Assembly: GCF_902167145.1 (NCBI RefSeq)
Contig: NC_050096.1
Span: 186,407,825-186,471,824, forward strand
Direction: 5' to 3'
Source: Zea mays
Taxonomy: Eukaryota > Streptophyta > Magnoliopsida > Poales > Poaceae
DNA length: 64,000 nucleotides
Part shown: piece after piece, positions 11,561 to 22,605 of the stretch
How the letters are laid out: every line of letters begins with the position of its first letter
Numbering within the stretch: position 1 is the stretch's first letter
Translations under genes and position numbers: made by a program
The notes under the pieces: generated by a model
Told to the model about the DNA's origin: nothing
The model's input: the letters and a program-made list of their open reading frames with translations, nothing else
Database searches by the model: none

Positions 11561-12165
11561 ACAGTGATAAATTTCCAAAGTTTCCTACCTCTGCAACTAC
11601 AATCGCTGAAAGACAGCGAGAGCTTGTATGCCAGAGGAAAAGTAGCTTTTAGGACAAAGTAGCTAGTATGAATTAACATGTCCTTGTTTTTTTTTGTTTT
11701 GTAAAAGCAGATTGCGAAGCCTAATTGAGCTGTAGAAGTAGCAGGCCTCTCTCCCGCTGTCCTTCCAAAGTTGGGCCGGCGCCACCACCCAACACCGGCC
11801 TGGCCTTCTATGGTTTCAGAGTCCACCGATCCTTTCCGCGTCTCGTTTGCGTGCGAGTGAACCTGGCAGTCTGGCACTGGTACTGGTAGGTGGTAGCCAC
11901 CGCGCCCGCGCGCCGCTCGCGTCCACGTGAACCGCACCGCCGCCACCACCCGCCGCCGCCCGCCCGTCCGATGGCACATCCAGCCCCCACCGCCCAGAAA
12001 AAACCTAACCGCCCACCACCCATACCCAGCCCCCGCCTTATCCTCCTCCACCGCCGCCGCCCCCGCCCCCCAACTACTCGTCCTCACCCCCACCCTTATC
12101 GCCGCCCGCCCCCAGATCTAGATCTGAGCCTCCCGTGACCGAGGCCGCGGGTAGACAGGCATACG
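11561..12165 (+). promoter_or_regulatory. 5' flank and probable 5' UTR of the trihelix gene
   Basis: GC content rises sharply from about 11880, as in grass promoters and 5' UTRs. A CCGCC-rich stretch runs to the ATG at 12166. I see no convincing TATA box. The proximal part follows directly on the end of duplication copy B, so the gene's upstream region has been remodelled by that event. Confidence 0.4.
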
Positions 12166-13125
12166 ATGGCCGAGGAGCCTCCCCCGCCGCCGCTAGCGAG
12201 GAAGAGCGCGCCGGCGCAGCCCTGGTCGCACGTCGAGACCACGCACCTCATCGACGCGTACGAGGAGCGCTGGACGGCGCTGCGCCGCGGCCAGCTCAAG
12301 GCGCACCAGTGGGAGGAGGTGGCGGCCGAGGTCGCCGCCCGCTGCGCTGCCACCCCTGGGGTCGTCGCCCAGCGCAAGACGGGCACCCAGTGCCGCCACA
12401 AGCTCGAGAAGCTCCGCAAGCGCTACCGCACCGAGGGCGCCCGCCCCGTCACCTCGCTCTGGCCCTACTTCCGCCGCATGGATCGCCTCGAACGGGGGCC
12501 ACTCGCCGTCGCGTCTTCCGCCTACCCGGCCGCGACTGGTTCTCCGCCTGCCGCCGACGGCGACGAAGAAGGAGAGGAGGAAGAAGAGGAGGTGGAGGAA
12601 GAGGAAGAGGAAGAAGACGTGCAGGAGGAAAACGAGGAGGAGGAAGAACTCGCCCCACGCAACAACAACACCCGGAGCATCAACGGCATCATCCGGGAAT
12701 TCGGCACCGGCCTTGCCCCGCGCCACCCGCAGCTGCAGCTCCACCCGCCGCCGCCTTCCATCACGCCGTCCATCGCGCCCCCGCGCAAGAGGGTGGCCTA
12801 TGAGGCGTTCCAGGCCAAAGCCGCCGCCGCGGCGGTCAAGGCCAAGGACGACGAAGAGGAGGCCATGGAGATGGCCCGCCGCCGCGGCTCCTCTGGGCGG
12901 CCCGTCGCACAGCTGTCGGCTGTGCTGAGGGATTTCGGCGAGGGTGTCATGCGGCTGGAGAGGCGGCGCATGGAGGTGCAGTGGGAGATCGAGCGAGGGT
13001 GGCAGGAGGCGGACGCCCGCCACGCCAGGATGCTGCAGGACGCTCAGCGCCAGCTCCGTGACACGGTCGCCGGCGCCTGTGCCTTGCCGCCCAAGAAGGC
13101 CAGGAGGGACCATGGAGACTCCTAG
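12166..13125 (+). CDS. Trihelix (GT) transcription factor, SIP1-like, 319 aa
   Basis: A single exon encodes a nuclear DNA-binding protein of the trihelix family, which recognises GT elements. The N-terminal domain spans about residues 19-105. It has the three spaced tryptophans of the helices (W20, W36, W49), then a basic helix QCRHKLEKLRKRYR (75-88) and a fourth-helix segment LWPYFRRMD (98-106). The layout matches the SIP1/ASIL clade. A strongly acidic tract fills about 131-165. A C-terminal amphipathic region (about 245-300; LRDFGEGVMRLERRRMEVQW) matches the conserved coiled-coil used for dimerisation in this clade. A basic PPKKARR near 308-314 could be a nuclear signal. The start at 12166 is chosen because the trihelix follows at once and the GC-rich leader ends there. 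No stop or frameshift; likely functional. The target genes cannot be told from sequence. Confidence 0.9.
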   Translation: MAEEPPPPPLARKSAPAQPWSHVETTHLIDAYEERWTALRRGQLKAHQWEEVAAEVAARCAATPGVVAQRKTGTQCRHKLEKLRKRYRTEGARPVTSLWPYFRRMDRLERGPLAVASSAYPAATGSPPAADGDEEGEEEEEEVEEEEEEEDVQEENEEEEELAPRNNNTRSINGIIREFGTGLAPRHPQLQLHPPPPSITPSIAPPRKRVAYEAFQAKAAAAAVKAKDDEEEAMEMARRRGSSGRPVAQLSAVLRDFGEGVMRLERRRMEVQWEIERGWQEADARHARMLQDAQRQLRDTVAGACALPPKKARRDHGDS

Positions 13126-13534
13126 CAGCAATTGGCACCTTGGATTGTTAGTTATGCCTTTTCTGATGCTGTTGCTAGCAGGGAAGGCATCCCATCCCAA
13201 TTGGATTGTACTCCTAGTAGGGCTAGTCAGTTCAGTTGGTATATGGTGGTAGGACTGATTTGCAGTAGCATCTTCTCCTAACCTATGTTTTATGACTTTA
13301 TTTATGTCGTGTGAATGGTGGCGGTGCAGCAGGCTAATGCAGTGAAGTTGCTGGGTTTTGGTAGTGCGGGTGTCTGCATTGTGTTCACTTGTTAATTCCA
13401 ATTTTATTTTTTGTGATTAGCATATGCTCATGAGTGCTAAAAAAACTTAGTGCATTTGATTGTCACTGAATTTGATTGCCTTCATAGCCGATATCATTGT
13501 GATATAATTTTAGGCCAGACGATAGTTTTTTTAG
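13126..13534 (+). other. Probable 3' UTR / intergenic after the trihelix gene
   Basis: AT-rich sequence after the TAG, without an open frame I trust. It may hold the trihelix 3' UTR. It ends in a TTTTTTAG splice-acceptor-like site just before the tRNA-ligase-like exon. Confidence 0.35.
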
Positions 13535-14212
13535 GGCAGCTGTGGGTGCCTAGGGGCTACATTCGCGGGGGACTGTTCGGGCATCGCTACTTTGCGAGTG
13601 AAAAGCTCTCGAGACTCTTCGAGTCTGCCCCGGGCTTTGAGGTGGACAACAGCACCTTCACGGAGGTCCTAATCAGGGCCACATTCTACCCCAAGTTCGA
13701 AAACGATAAATCCAATCAGGTGAGAATTTGGCAGCACCAAAAATGTTGTTTAGTTTTGCCGGTTAATATTGTACTGTAGCTGCTTAGCTCTTGTTAACTT
13801 CAATTGGGTCATAATTACTTCTGCTAATGAAGAAATGTTTAATGAACCCACTGTGCAGTAAATCCTTGGGGTCTTAGATTGTTCTAGCTTCTTTGGCTTT
13901 CTGTTATTGCAGTTTAGTAAGTGGAATAAAAAAAGTTTAATTAAGCTTACCCTTGATTTTAGTGATGACAGACAAGGACCAGAATGATTTAGATGGTGTC
14001 CCATTCCCATGTGCTTGCAAACTTTGGGGTATGTATCACATATTGGTTTTTCTTTAAAATAAAAAATGGGTGTTTATTTGTGTGAGGTAATCAGTGATTA
14101 TGATGATCACTTCCCTCATGTTAGACTCAAGCATTCTGGTTCCCTCTTCATGTATGTTGGTCACCATGGTGGTTCATATGCGAAGAACAGCTTCGGGAAT
14201 GTGTATGTTGCA
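13535..14212 (+). pseudogene. tRNA ligase gene fragment (two exon pieces)
   Basis: Piece 1 (13535-13719) lies between an AG acceptor and a CAG/GTGAGA donor. It contains FEVDNSTFTE followed by IRATFYPKFEN. Piece 2 (14120-14212) contains LKHSGSLFMY, then GHHGG and YAKNSFGN. I recognise these as neighbouring segments of the N-terminal ligase domain of plant tRNA ligase (RNL/RLG1), the enzyme that joins tRNA exon halves and spliced bZIP60 mRNA. The 20-odd residues normally between them (a RTRMIE region) are missing. The nucleotidyltransferase core, kinase and phosphodiesterase parts are absent as well. It is therefore a fragment, probably captured or left by a deletion. The intact gene should lie elsewhere. 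Identification is from memory of the protein family. Confidence 0.72.
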
Positions 14213-16256
14213 TTAATCTCTGCTGATTATTGTATGATAAGTATTTGCTATGCCTGAAGCTTCATGTTTTCTTATGATGCTCTTTGTTCTAGGCAGTCTA
14301 CAGGCTGTCGTTGAGAAAATTCTATGCTAGATATATGTTTTTAGGAGTAGAAAGGCTAGGTCAGTTGCTTCAAACATGAGTTAGTTGCAACTATTGACCA
14401 CTTACAGTTATGGTGACCATGTTTTTTTTATCGGATTTCTTTGATGACAATCTGATGTGATTCAAAAGCTATAACCTCTTTTCTCCCAGGTGGTTCTTTT
14501 CATCGACTTGTAACTTTGTAAGTAATATTGGTCCATGAAGTGTAGTTCGTGCACAGCGCATCCTGCTTCTGGTTGCGTAGTAATACACTGCAGTGCTACT
14601 TTTGGTTGCGTAGTGTGAGACTGAGCTCTAGCTTATTAGCTTGTGACTTCCTTGATTTTCTATTTCTGCAGCTGCTTGGGTTCAGTTATCTCTCTCCCCC
14701 GTATGCCAATGAATTGACTTAAATCAGGCTCAAGTGTCAGTTTAAATTAACCCTTGGTGTGCGAGCGACTCTTTAATATATGTTCTATTTATCTATCAAT
14801 AGCTGCAGAAAACCCTGGTTATTTTTTGTTCTAGCATATAACCCATTTCATTTCTCAATGAAAATAGATCTTGAGTGCAGTGCAAATTACATAATACATA
14901 TGTTCTATCCATCTGCCATCAAAGCTGCAGAAGACGTAATATAAAAAGAAGCTGTAGAAAACCTTTTATCTTCGTTTTTTGGCACATAACCCATTCCTAC
15001 TCTGCGCTATGGCATGTGCTACCATTTAGAATTTGGTCTGTGCTATGGTCTGTGTTATTCCTACTCTGCACTAATCTCTGCTTCACATGTTTATCTGGAC
15101 TAGGCTACGCCTACATTTATTTGGCTGCAAGTTTTGGCCTTCAAATTGTTTTCATAAATCGTTTAGCTTCGTTTGCTATTTAATTTATCCAACTATTGCA
15201 TTATAATTTATTTATTATAAGCCTTGGTCGGAAACATTTCCTACTGTTAGTTCTTTTTTACCGAGAAACTCTATGATCACTAAATGCTCTATTGTTGTTT
15301 TCTTCTTCTTTTGCTTGTACAGAAGATGGCAAAGGCTTTTGGTATGTTTGTTGGATACTTGGATCCATGCTGTTTATGAGCACCTGTGGTGGTATGATGG
15401 TCGTCTAGGGAGCCTTCCGTAGGCTGACTGCAATGGATATCAGCGGAGCTGGGTTCCTTTGTTGTTTTCTCCCCCTCTTTTTGTTAGCAGTGGATTTGTT
15501 CTTACTTCAGTTTGAGACAATTGAAGTGCATCTAGATTCTAGACTCTAGAGACAGGTGTCTGCTTGCTCTTGTGAAATATGGGTTGCCTCTTTCTTGATC
15601 TTTTTTATGGGCAGAACTACTGAAGGTGCCTTCAAGATTATTGCAAACAGTCAAATCAACCAAGCGCATGAGCCGCAGTTTTTTTGAAACCATTTGAATT
15701 CTGGTCCGTGGAATGGTACTCCCTTCTTGGCTCGCTTAAATTCATGCAATCTGTGTTAGAAGAGAAATATGGTCGGTGTACTGTCGCAATGTAAGGCAAC
15801 GCAAGGGCATCCTAACATATTAGGAGAAGGCCGCAAGGGCATCCTAACATATTTGGAGAAGGCTGCGTCAACTTTAAGGTCAACTGCTACCCACTCAGAT
15901 TTTGTTTGTTTTAGGCTGTGTTTGGTTCTAGAGTCTATTTAGATGGAAGATGGAGTGGCTCTGTTCTAAATTCTAAGTATAGAATGATTCCGTTTTGTGT
16001 TTGGCAGTTAGAATGGAGCCACTCTGTTTTCCATTTGATTCTAAAGTGAAGCAGAACAGATCAACTTTATCCTAGATTTGGTTGATAAGTGTAAATAAAT
16101 AATTTTGTAACTATAGTACATTCATACAACCATATTATATCGAGACGCACACGGAGGCCAACTAATTAACTTTAACCATATATATATAATCACACACGGA
16201 GGCCAACTAATTAACCTTTTCTTTTCTCTTTCTTTTCTGTTGTCTCTTTTCTCTTA
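14213..16256. other. Intergenic stretch, no gene recognised
   Basis: AT-rich, no convincing coding frame. A 32-bp unit (CGCAAGGGCATCCTAACATATT...) is repeated in tandem at about 15799-15862. A segment with CACACGGAGGCCAACTAATT occurs twice (about 16149 and 16193). From 15914 an AGGCTGTGTTTGGTTCTAG start resembles a MITE end, but I find no partner end. Confidence 0.5.
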
Positions 16257-17317
16257 TCTACTCTACTATATTAAAACACCAGTTTTAATGGTCGTTCTGC
16301 GTCATCTTTTTATAAATAACTCCTCACATCTATTTCAAATAAATCTGCTGCACGTCCGTCCCTTCCGTGCAACCAACCTCCACGTCCTGCTGATCGTGCC
16401 AAGCTGGCCCGTTAGCCCGACCATTTGGTTAAATCAGCATAAAATGTTAAAAACGATGGAGAATGTAGGGTTCAAACCACACCCTGATGGAAAAAGGGTG
16501 GGAGACACTAGGTGTAGCCGTCTAACCAGTAGAATATCATATTCATGTGTTTTTAATATTGAATATAAATTGTATATATGTATATATGATTTTTTGTAAA
16601 ATAAAAATATGTAATCGTGTTGGGTCGTGTTAGCACTACGGTCGAGCCTACGGCCCAAGCACGACACATCGTTCGTGTCGGGCTGGTCCATGCACTATTA
16701 AATGAGTCGTGCATCGGTTCGGCCTACCAGACACGGACCATTTGGTCATCTATACCTCCGCACGATAATGATGGTCCTCGCCTTAGTTGTCGTCACCTCG
16801 TTTGTCATCCTGCTTCTTTTCTCTCTCTCTCTCCCCTCACGCAATATCGTTTTCGTCGTCGTTGGACGTCCCGTTCGTCTTCCCGGCCTTCACCCTGTTC
16901 TTTCTCCCCAACCTACTGCCTCCGCCCATGGTCGCAGCCGTGAGCCGACCGACGCTCGTCGATGCGGGTACGGGGCGAGTCGGTCTTGCTCTTAGCCTTT
17001 CTTCGTGTGTGCCGCCGAGGAGGACACGGTGGCGTCTGTCACGCTTAGGTTATCTTGGCGATGAGGAGTCCAGGTCTGAGATATTAAGGCCTGTAGCGCG
17101 TCAGCAGTTGGCATATGCTACGGAGTTGATGGTGTTGTTGTGTCACCTCGGCGGGTCCAGGGCTGGGAAGGCACTCGCATTCTCTCGCCCTTCTCGGACT
17201 GACGCCTAATGCGGGTGACTCTTTGTTTGGAGCTGCTCCAACTGGGCTTCTTTCTCCGCTTACGTGCTCTCTCCCTATATGTATCTAGCGGTATACTACC
17301 TATGTCGCCTCCAAATG
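16257..17317 (+). other. Helitron left part: 5' end and unrecognised GC-rich cargo
   Basis: After the 5' end, AT-rich sequence runs to about 16640. Then comes sequence with repeated forms of GTGTCGGGC, and from about 16750 a GC-rich stretch with open frames up to 140 aa that resemble nothing I know. It may be part of a captured host gene, continued at 48872 after the tower. The last five bases (17313-17317, AAATG) are the target duplicated by element 1. Confidence 0.4.
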
Positions 17318-18618
17318 TGAAAGGGAATTAGACTTACACCTATTTCCTAAATGATTTTAGTGGTTGAATTGCCCAACACAAATAAATTGGACTAACTAGT
17401 TTGCTCTAGTGTATAAGTTATACAGGTGCCAAAGGTTCACACTTAGCCAATAAAAAGACCAAGAATTGGGTTCAACAAAGAGAGCAAGGGATAACCGAAG
17501 TGTGCCCTGGTCTGGCGCACCGGACTGTCCGGTGTCCCACCGGACAGTGTTCGGTGCACCACCGGACAGTGTCCGGTGCACCAGGGGACTTCAAGCCAAA
17601 CTTCGCACCTTCGGGAATTCTCAGAGACGCTTCACTATAATTCACCGGACTGTCCGGTGTACCACCGGACAGTGTCCGGTGCTCCAGAGGAGAGCGGCTC
17701 TGAACTCGCCAGCTTCGGATTTCCGCTCCGCTATAATTCACCGGACATGTCCGGTGAGCCAGCGGAGCAACGGCTACTTCGCGCCAACGGTCGACTGCAA
17801 CGCATTAAATGCGCGCCAGCGCGCGCAGAGGAGCAGAGCACGTGCGGGTGGCACACCGGACAGCCTACAGGACTTGTCCGGTGCACCACCGGACAGCCAG
17901 GCGGGCCCACACATCAGAGCTCCAACGGTCGGAACCCAACGACCTGGTGACGTGGCTGGCGCACCGGACAGTGTCCGGTGGCGCACCGGACTGTCCGGTG
18001 CGCCATGCGACAACAGCCTCCACCAAACGGCTAGTTTGGTGGTTGGGGTTATAAATACCCCCAACCACCCCACATTCAAGTCATCCAAGTTTTCCACCTT
18101 CCAACCACTTACAAGAGCTAGGCATTCAATATAAGACACACCCAAGTGATCAAATCCTCTCCCGATTCCACAAAAGCTTTAGTGTTAAGTGAGAGTGATT
18201 TGTTGTGTACTTTTGAGCTCTTGCGCTTGGATTGCTTTCTTTCTCATTCTTTCTTGAGATCAAACTCACTTGTAATTAAGGCAAGAGACACCAATCGTGT
18301 GGTGATCCTTGTGGGAACTTTGTGTTCCAAGTGATTGAGAAGAAAAGCTCACTCGGTCCGAGGGACCGTTTGAGAGAGGGAAAGGGTTGAAAGAGACCCG
18401 GTCTTTGTGACCACCTCAACGGGGAGTAGGTTTGCAAGAACCGAACCTCAGTAAAACAAATCTGTGTGTCACACTCTTTATTCGCTTGCGATTTGTTTTA
18501 CGCCCTCTCTCTCGGACTCGTTTCTATTTCTAACGCTAACCCGGCTTGTAGTTGTGATTAATTTTGTAAATTTCAGTTTCGCCCTATTCACCCCCCCCCC
18601 CCCTCTAGGCGACTTTCA
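17318..18618 (+). repeat. Element 1, 5' LTR (1301 bp)
   Basis: TGAAAGGGAATTAG ... GGCGACTTTCA. U3 holds an array of CCGGAC palindromes (17517-18005). TATAAATA at 18050-18057 sits in the loop of an 11-bp perfect inverted repeat. A poly-C run precedes CTCTAGGCGACTTTCA. It carries an extra 22-bp palindrome unit at about 17550 that the 3' LTR lacks. Confidence 0.92.
18050..18057 (+). promoter_or_regulatory. TATA box of the element 1 LTR, inside a hairpin loop
   Basis: TATAAATA lies in a 10-nt loop. The arms are GGTGGTTGGGG (18038-18048) and CCCCAACCACC (18059-18069), perfectly complementary over 11 bp. The solo LTR keeps the same arms at about 19395; the 3' LTR copy at about 48293 has mismatches. 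Confidence 0.8.
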
Positions 18619-18620
18619 AT

Positions 18621-18632
18621 TGGTATCAGAAC
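18621..18632 (+). other. Element 1 primer-binding site
   Basis: TGGTATCAGAAC two bases after the LTR, matching the complement of initiator methionine tRNA used by copia elements (usual form TGGTATCAGAGC). Confidence 0.8.
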
Positions 18633-18667
18633 CCGGTGCTTCATTAGAGCCTAACCGCTTGAAGTGA

Positions 18668-21600
18668 TGTCGGGAGATCTGAATGGGAATTAGGCTTACA
18701 CATATTTCCTAATTGATTTTGGTGGTTGAATTGCCCAACACAAATAATTGGACTAACTAGTTTTCTCTAGTGTATAAGTTATACAGGTGCTAAAGTTTCA
18801 CACTTAGCCAATAAAAAGACCAAGAATTGGGTTCAACAAAAGAGCAAAGGGATAACCGAAGTGTGCCCTGGTCTGGCGCACCGGACTGTCCGGTGTGCCA
18901 CCGGACAGTGTCCGGTGCACCAGGGGACTTCACGATAAACTCCTCACCTTCGGGAAAATCCAGAGGCACTCCGCTATAATTCACCGGACTGTCCGGTATA
19001 CACCGGACAGTGTCCGGTGCTCCAAGGAAGAGCGTCTCAGGAACTCGCCGGCTTCGGGAATTCGCTCCGCTATAATTCACCGGACATGTCCGGTGTGCAC
19101 CGGACTGTCCGGTGAGACAGTGGAGTAACGGCTACCTCGCGCCAACGATCACCTGCAGAGGCATTAAATGCGCGCCAGAGCGCGCAGAAGTCAGGCACGC
19201 GCGAAGTAGCGCACCGGACACTCTACAGTGCATGTCCGGTGTGCCACCGGACATCCAGGCGGGCCTAGAAGTCAGAGCTCCAACGGTCAGAACCCAACGG
19301 CCTGGTGATGTGGCTGGCGCACCGGACACTGTCCGGTGTGCACCGGACTGTCCGGTGCACCATGCGACAGACAGCCCCACCAAACAACTAGTTTGGTGGT
19401 TGGGGCTATAAATACCCCCAACCACCCCACATTCAAGTCATCCAAGTTTCCACACTTCTAACCACTTACAAGAGCTAGGCATTCAATACAAGACACGCCC
19501 AAGTGATCAAATACTCTCCCAATTCCACAAAAGCTTTAGTGACTAGTGAGAGTGATTTGTTGTGTTCTTTTGAGCTCTTGCGCTTGGATTGCTTTCTTAT
19601 TTCTCATTCTTTCTTGAGATCAATACTCACTTGTAACCAAGGCAAGAGACACCAATTGTGTGGTGGTCCTTGCGGGGAAGTTTTGTTCCCGGTTGATTTG
19701 AGAAGAGAAAGCTCACTCGGTCCGAGGGACCGTTTGAGAGAGGGAAAGGGTTGAAAGAGACCCGGTCTTTGTGACCACCTCAACGGGGAGTAGGTTTGCG
19801 AGAACCGAACCTCGGTAAAACAAATCCGCGTGTCACACTTTTTATTTGCTTGTGATTTGTTTTCCACCCTCTCTCGCGGACTTAATTATATTTCTAACGC
19901 TAACCCGGCTTGTAGTTGTGATTAACTTTGTAAATTTCAGTTTCGCCCTATTCACCCCCCTCTAGGCGACTTTCAAGATCACACCAAGAAGGAGATGGAG
20001 ACCGGCGACAAGCCCGCTACAAGCCACGAGAAAGCTTCATCGGGAGAGTCCCGCAACAAAGGGAAAGGGAAGGAGAAGAAACCCTCTTCCCACAAGTCGC
20101 ATCGGAGTGGGGACAAGAAAAAGAAGATGAGGAAGGTGGTCTACTACGAGACCGACACCTCATCGTCATCTACCTCCGGCTCCGACGCGCCCTCCATAAC
20201 TTCTAAGCGCCATGAGTGCAAGAAGTTTAGTAAGATCCCCTTACGCTATCCTCGCATTCCTAAACATACTCCATTACTTTCCGTTCCTTTAGGCAAACCG
20301 CCAACCTTTGACGGTGAAGATTATGCTAGGTGGAGTGATTTGATGAAATTTCACCTAACCTCACTCCACAAAAGTATATGGAATGTTGTTGAGTTTGGAG
20401 CACAGGTACCATCCATAGGGGATGAGGATTATGATGAGGACGAGGTGGCCCAAATCGAGCACTTCAACTCCCAAGCCACAACCATACTCCTCGCCTCTCT
20501 AAGTCGAGAGGAGTATAACAAGGTGCAAGGATTAAAGAGCGCTAAGGAAGTTTGGGACGTGCTCAAGACCGCGCACGAGGGAGATGAGCTAACCAAGATC
20601 ACCAAGCGGGAAACGATCGAGGGGGAGCTCGGTCGCTTCTGGCTTCGCAAAGGGGAAGAGCCACAAGATATGTACAACCGGCTCAAAACCTTGGTGAACC
20701 AAGTGCGCAACCTCGGGAGCAAAAAGTGGGATGACCACGAGATGGTTAAGGTTATTCTTAGATCACTTATTTTCCTTAACCCTACTCAAGTTCAATTAAT
20801 TCGTGGTAATCCTAGATATACACTAATGACTCCCGAGGAAGTAATCGGGAATTTTGTGAGCTTTGAGTACATGATCAAGGGCTCAAAGAAAATCAATGAG
20901 CTAGATGATCCCTCCACATCCGAAGCACAACCGGTCGCATTTAAGGCGACGGAGGAGAAGAAGGAGGAGTCTACACCGAGTAGACAACCAATCGACGCCT
21001 CAAAGCTCGACAACGAGGAAATGGCGCTCGTCATCAAGAGCTTCCGCCAAATCCTCAAGCAAAGGAGGGGGAAAGATTACAAGCCCCGCTCCAAGAAGGT
21101 TTGCTACAAGTGTGGTAAGCCCGGTCACTTTATAGCAAAATGTCCTATTTCTAGTGACAGTGACAGGGGCGGCGACAAGAAGGGGAGAAGAAAGGAGAAG
21201 AAGAAATACTACAAGAAGAAGGGTGGCGACGCCCATGTATGTCGCGAGTGGGACTCGGACGAGAGCTCCTCCGACGAAGATGCCGCCAACATCGCCATCA
21301 ACAAGGGCCTCCTCTTCCCCAACGTCGGCCACAAGTGCCTCATGGCAAAGGACGGCAAAAAGAAGAAGGTTAAATCCAAATCCTCCACTAGATATGAGTC
21401 CTCTAGTGATGATAATGCTAGTGATGAGGAAGATAATTTGCGTACCCTTTTTGCCAACCTAAACATGCAACAAAAAGAAAAGTTAAATGAATTAATTAGT
21501 GTCATCCATGAGAAGGATGACCTCTTGGACACCCAAGAGGACTTCCTAATCAAGGAAAACAAAAAGCATGTTAAGGTTAAAAATGCTTATGCTCTAGAAG

Positions 21601-22571
21601 TTGAAAAATGTGAAAAATTATCTAGTGAGCTAAGCACTTGCCATGAGACTATAGACAACCTTAGAAATGAGAATGCTAATTTGTTAGCTAAGGTTGATTC
21701 TAATGCTTGTGATGTTCCAATTCCCAATCTTAGAAATGATAATGATGATTTGCTTGCTGAGATTGAAGAATTGAACATATCTCTTGCTAGCCTTAGGAAT
21801 GAAAATGAAAAATTAATTGCTAAGGCTAAAGATTTTGATGCTTGCAATGCTACCATTTCCGACCTTAGAAGTAAAAATGATATATTGCATGCTAAGGTTG
21901 TAGAATTAAAATCTTGCAAACCCTCTACATCTACCATTGAACATACTTCTATTTGCACTAGATGTAGAGATGTTGATATTGATGCTATTCATGATCATAT
22001 GGTATTAATTAAACAACAAAATGATCATATAGCAAAATTAGATGCTAAAATTGCCGAGCATGAACTTGAAAATGAAAATTTTAAATTTGCTCGTAGTATG
22101 CTTTATAGTGGGAGACGCCCTGGCATTAAGGATGGCATTGGCTTTCAAAAGGGGGACAATGTCAAACTTAATGCCCCTCCTAAGAAATTGTCCAACTTTG
22201 TTAAGGGCAAGGCTCCCATGCCTCAGGATAACGAGGGTTACATTTTGTACCCTGCCGGTTATCCTGAGAGCAAAATTAGGAGAATTCATTCTAGGAAGTC
22301 TCACTCTGGCCCTAACCATGCTTTTATGTATAAGGGTGAGACATCTAGTTCTAGGCAACCAACCCGTGCTAAGTTGCCTAAGAAGAAAACTCCTAGTGCA
22401 TCAAATGATCATGACATCTCATTTAAAACTTTTGATGCATCATATGTTTTGACTAACAAATCCGGCAAGATAGTTGCCAAGTATGTTGGGGGCAAACACA
22501 AGGGATCAAAAACTTGTGTTTGGGTACCCAAAGTTCTTGTATCTAATGCCAAAGGACCCAAAACCATTTGA
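18668..22571 (+). pseudogene. Element 1 gag, split by a solo LTR
   Basis: The likely original start is the ATG at 18668 (ATGTCGGGAGATC). Four codons later the solo LTR 18680-19975 plus a duplicated AGATC interrupts it; coding continues from 19981. The next ATG at 19995 opens 858 codons to the TGA at 22569-22571. Features: lysine/serine-rich N-terminus; UBN2-type copia gag domain at about residues 90-270 (LGKPPTFDGEDYARWSD, then LARLW-like helices); CCHC zinc knuckle CYKCGKPGHFIAKC at about 21102-21143, which binds the RNA; then long coiled-coil repeats (LRNENANLLAK type). It ends with KTCVWVPKVLVSNAKGP. It would form the capsid packaging the element's RNA. Loss of the first codons may be tolerable but translation from the LTR leader is disrupted. 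Confidence 0.88.
18680..19975 (+). mobile_element. Solo LTR of the Opie-like family nested in gag of element 1
   Basis: Starts TGAATGGGAATTAGG (one change from TGAAAGGG) and ends GGCGACTTTCA, 1296 bp. Flanks are AGATC at 18675-18679 and 19976-19980. It has its own palindrome array, hairpin-looped TATA box and T-rich end. No primer site follows it, so it is a solo LTR rather than part of a tandem element. Confidence 0.92.
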
Positions 22572-22605
22572 GTACCTAAAGTGAAGAACTAAACTTGTTT
22601 TGTAG

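Noticed and set aside
11302..12093. 263-codon antisense open frame upstream of the trihelix gene
   Set aside because: It runs through the inverted-repeat element, duplication copy B and the GC-rich 5' UTR; no domain or plausible codon pattern.
12193..13401. 402-codon antisense frame over the trihelix gene
   Set aside because: Mirror of a GC-rich coding region; the sense frame has clear family motifs.
15914..16060. MITE starting AGGCTGTGTTTGGTTCTAG
   Set aside because: Only one end is recognisable and I found no matching inverted end or target duplication.
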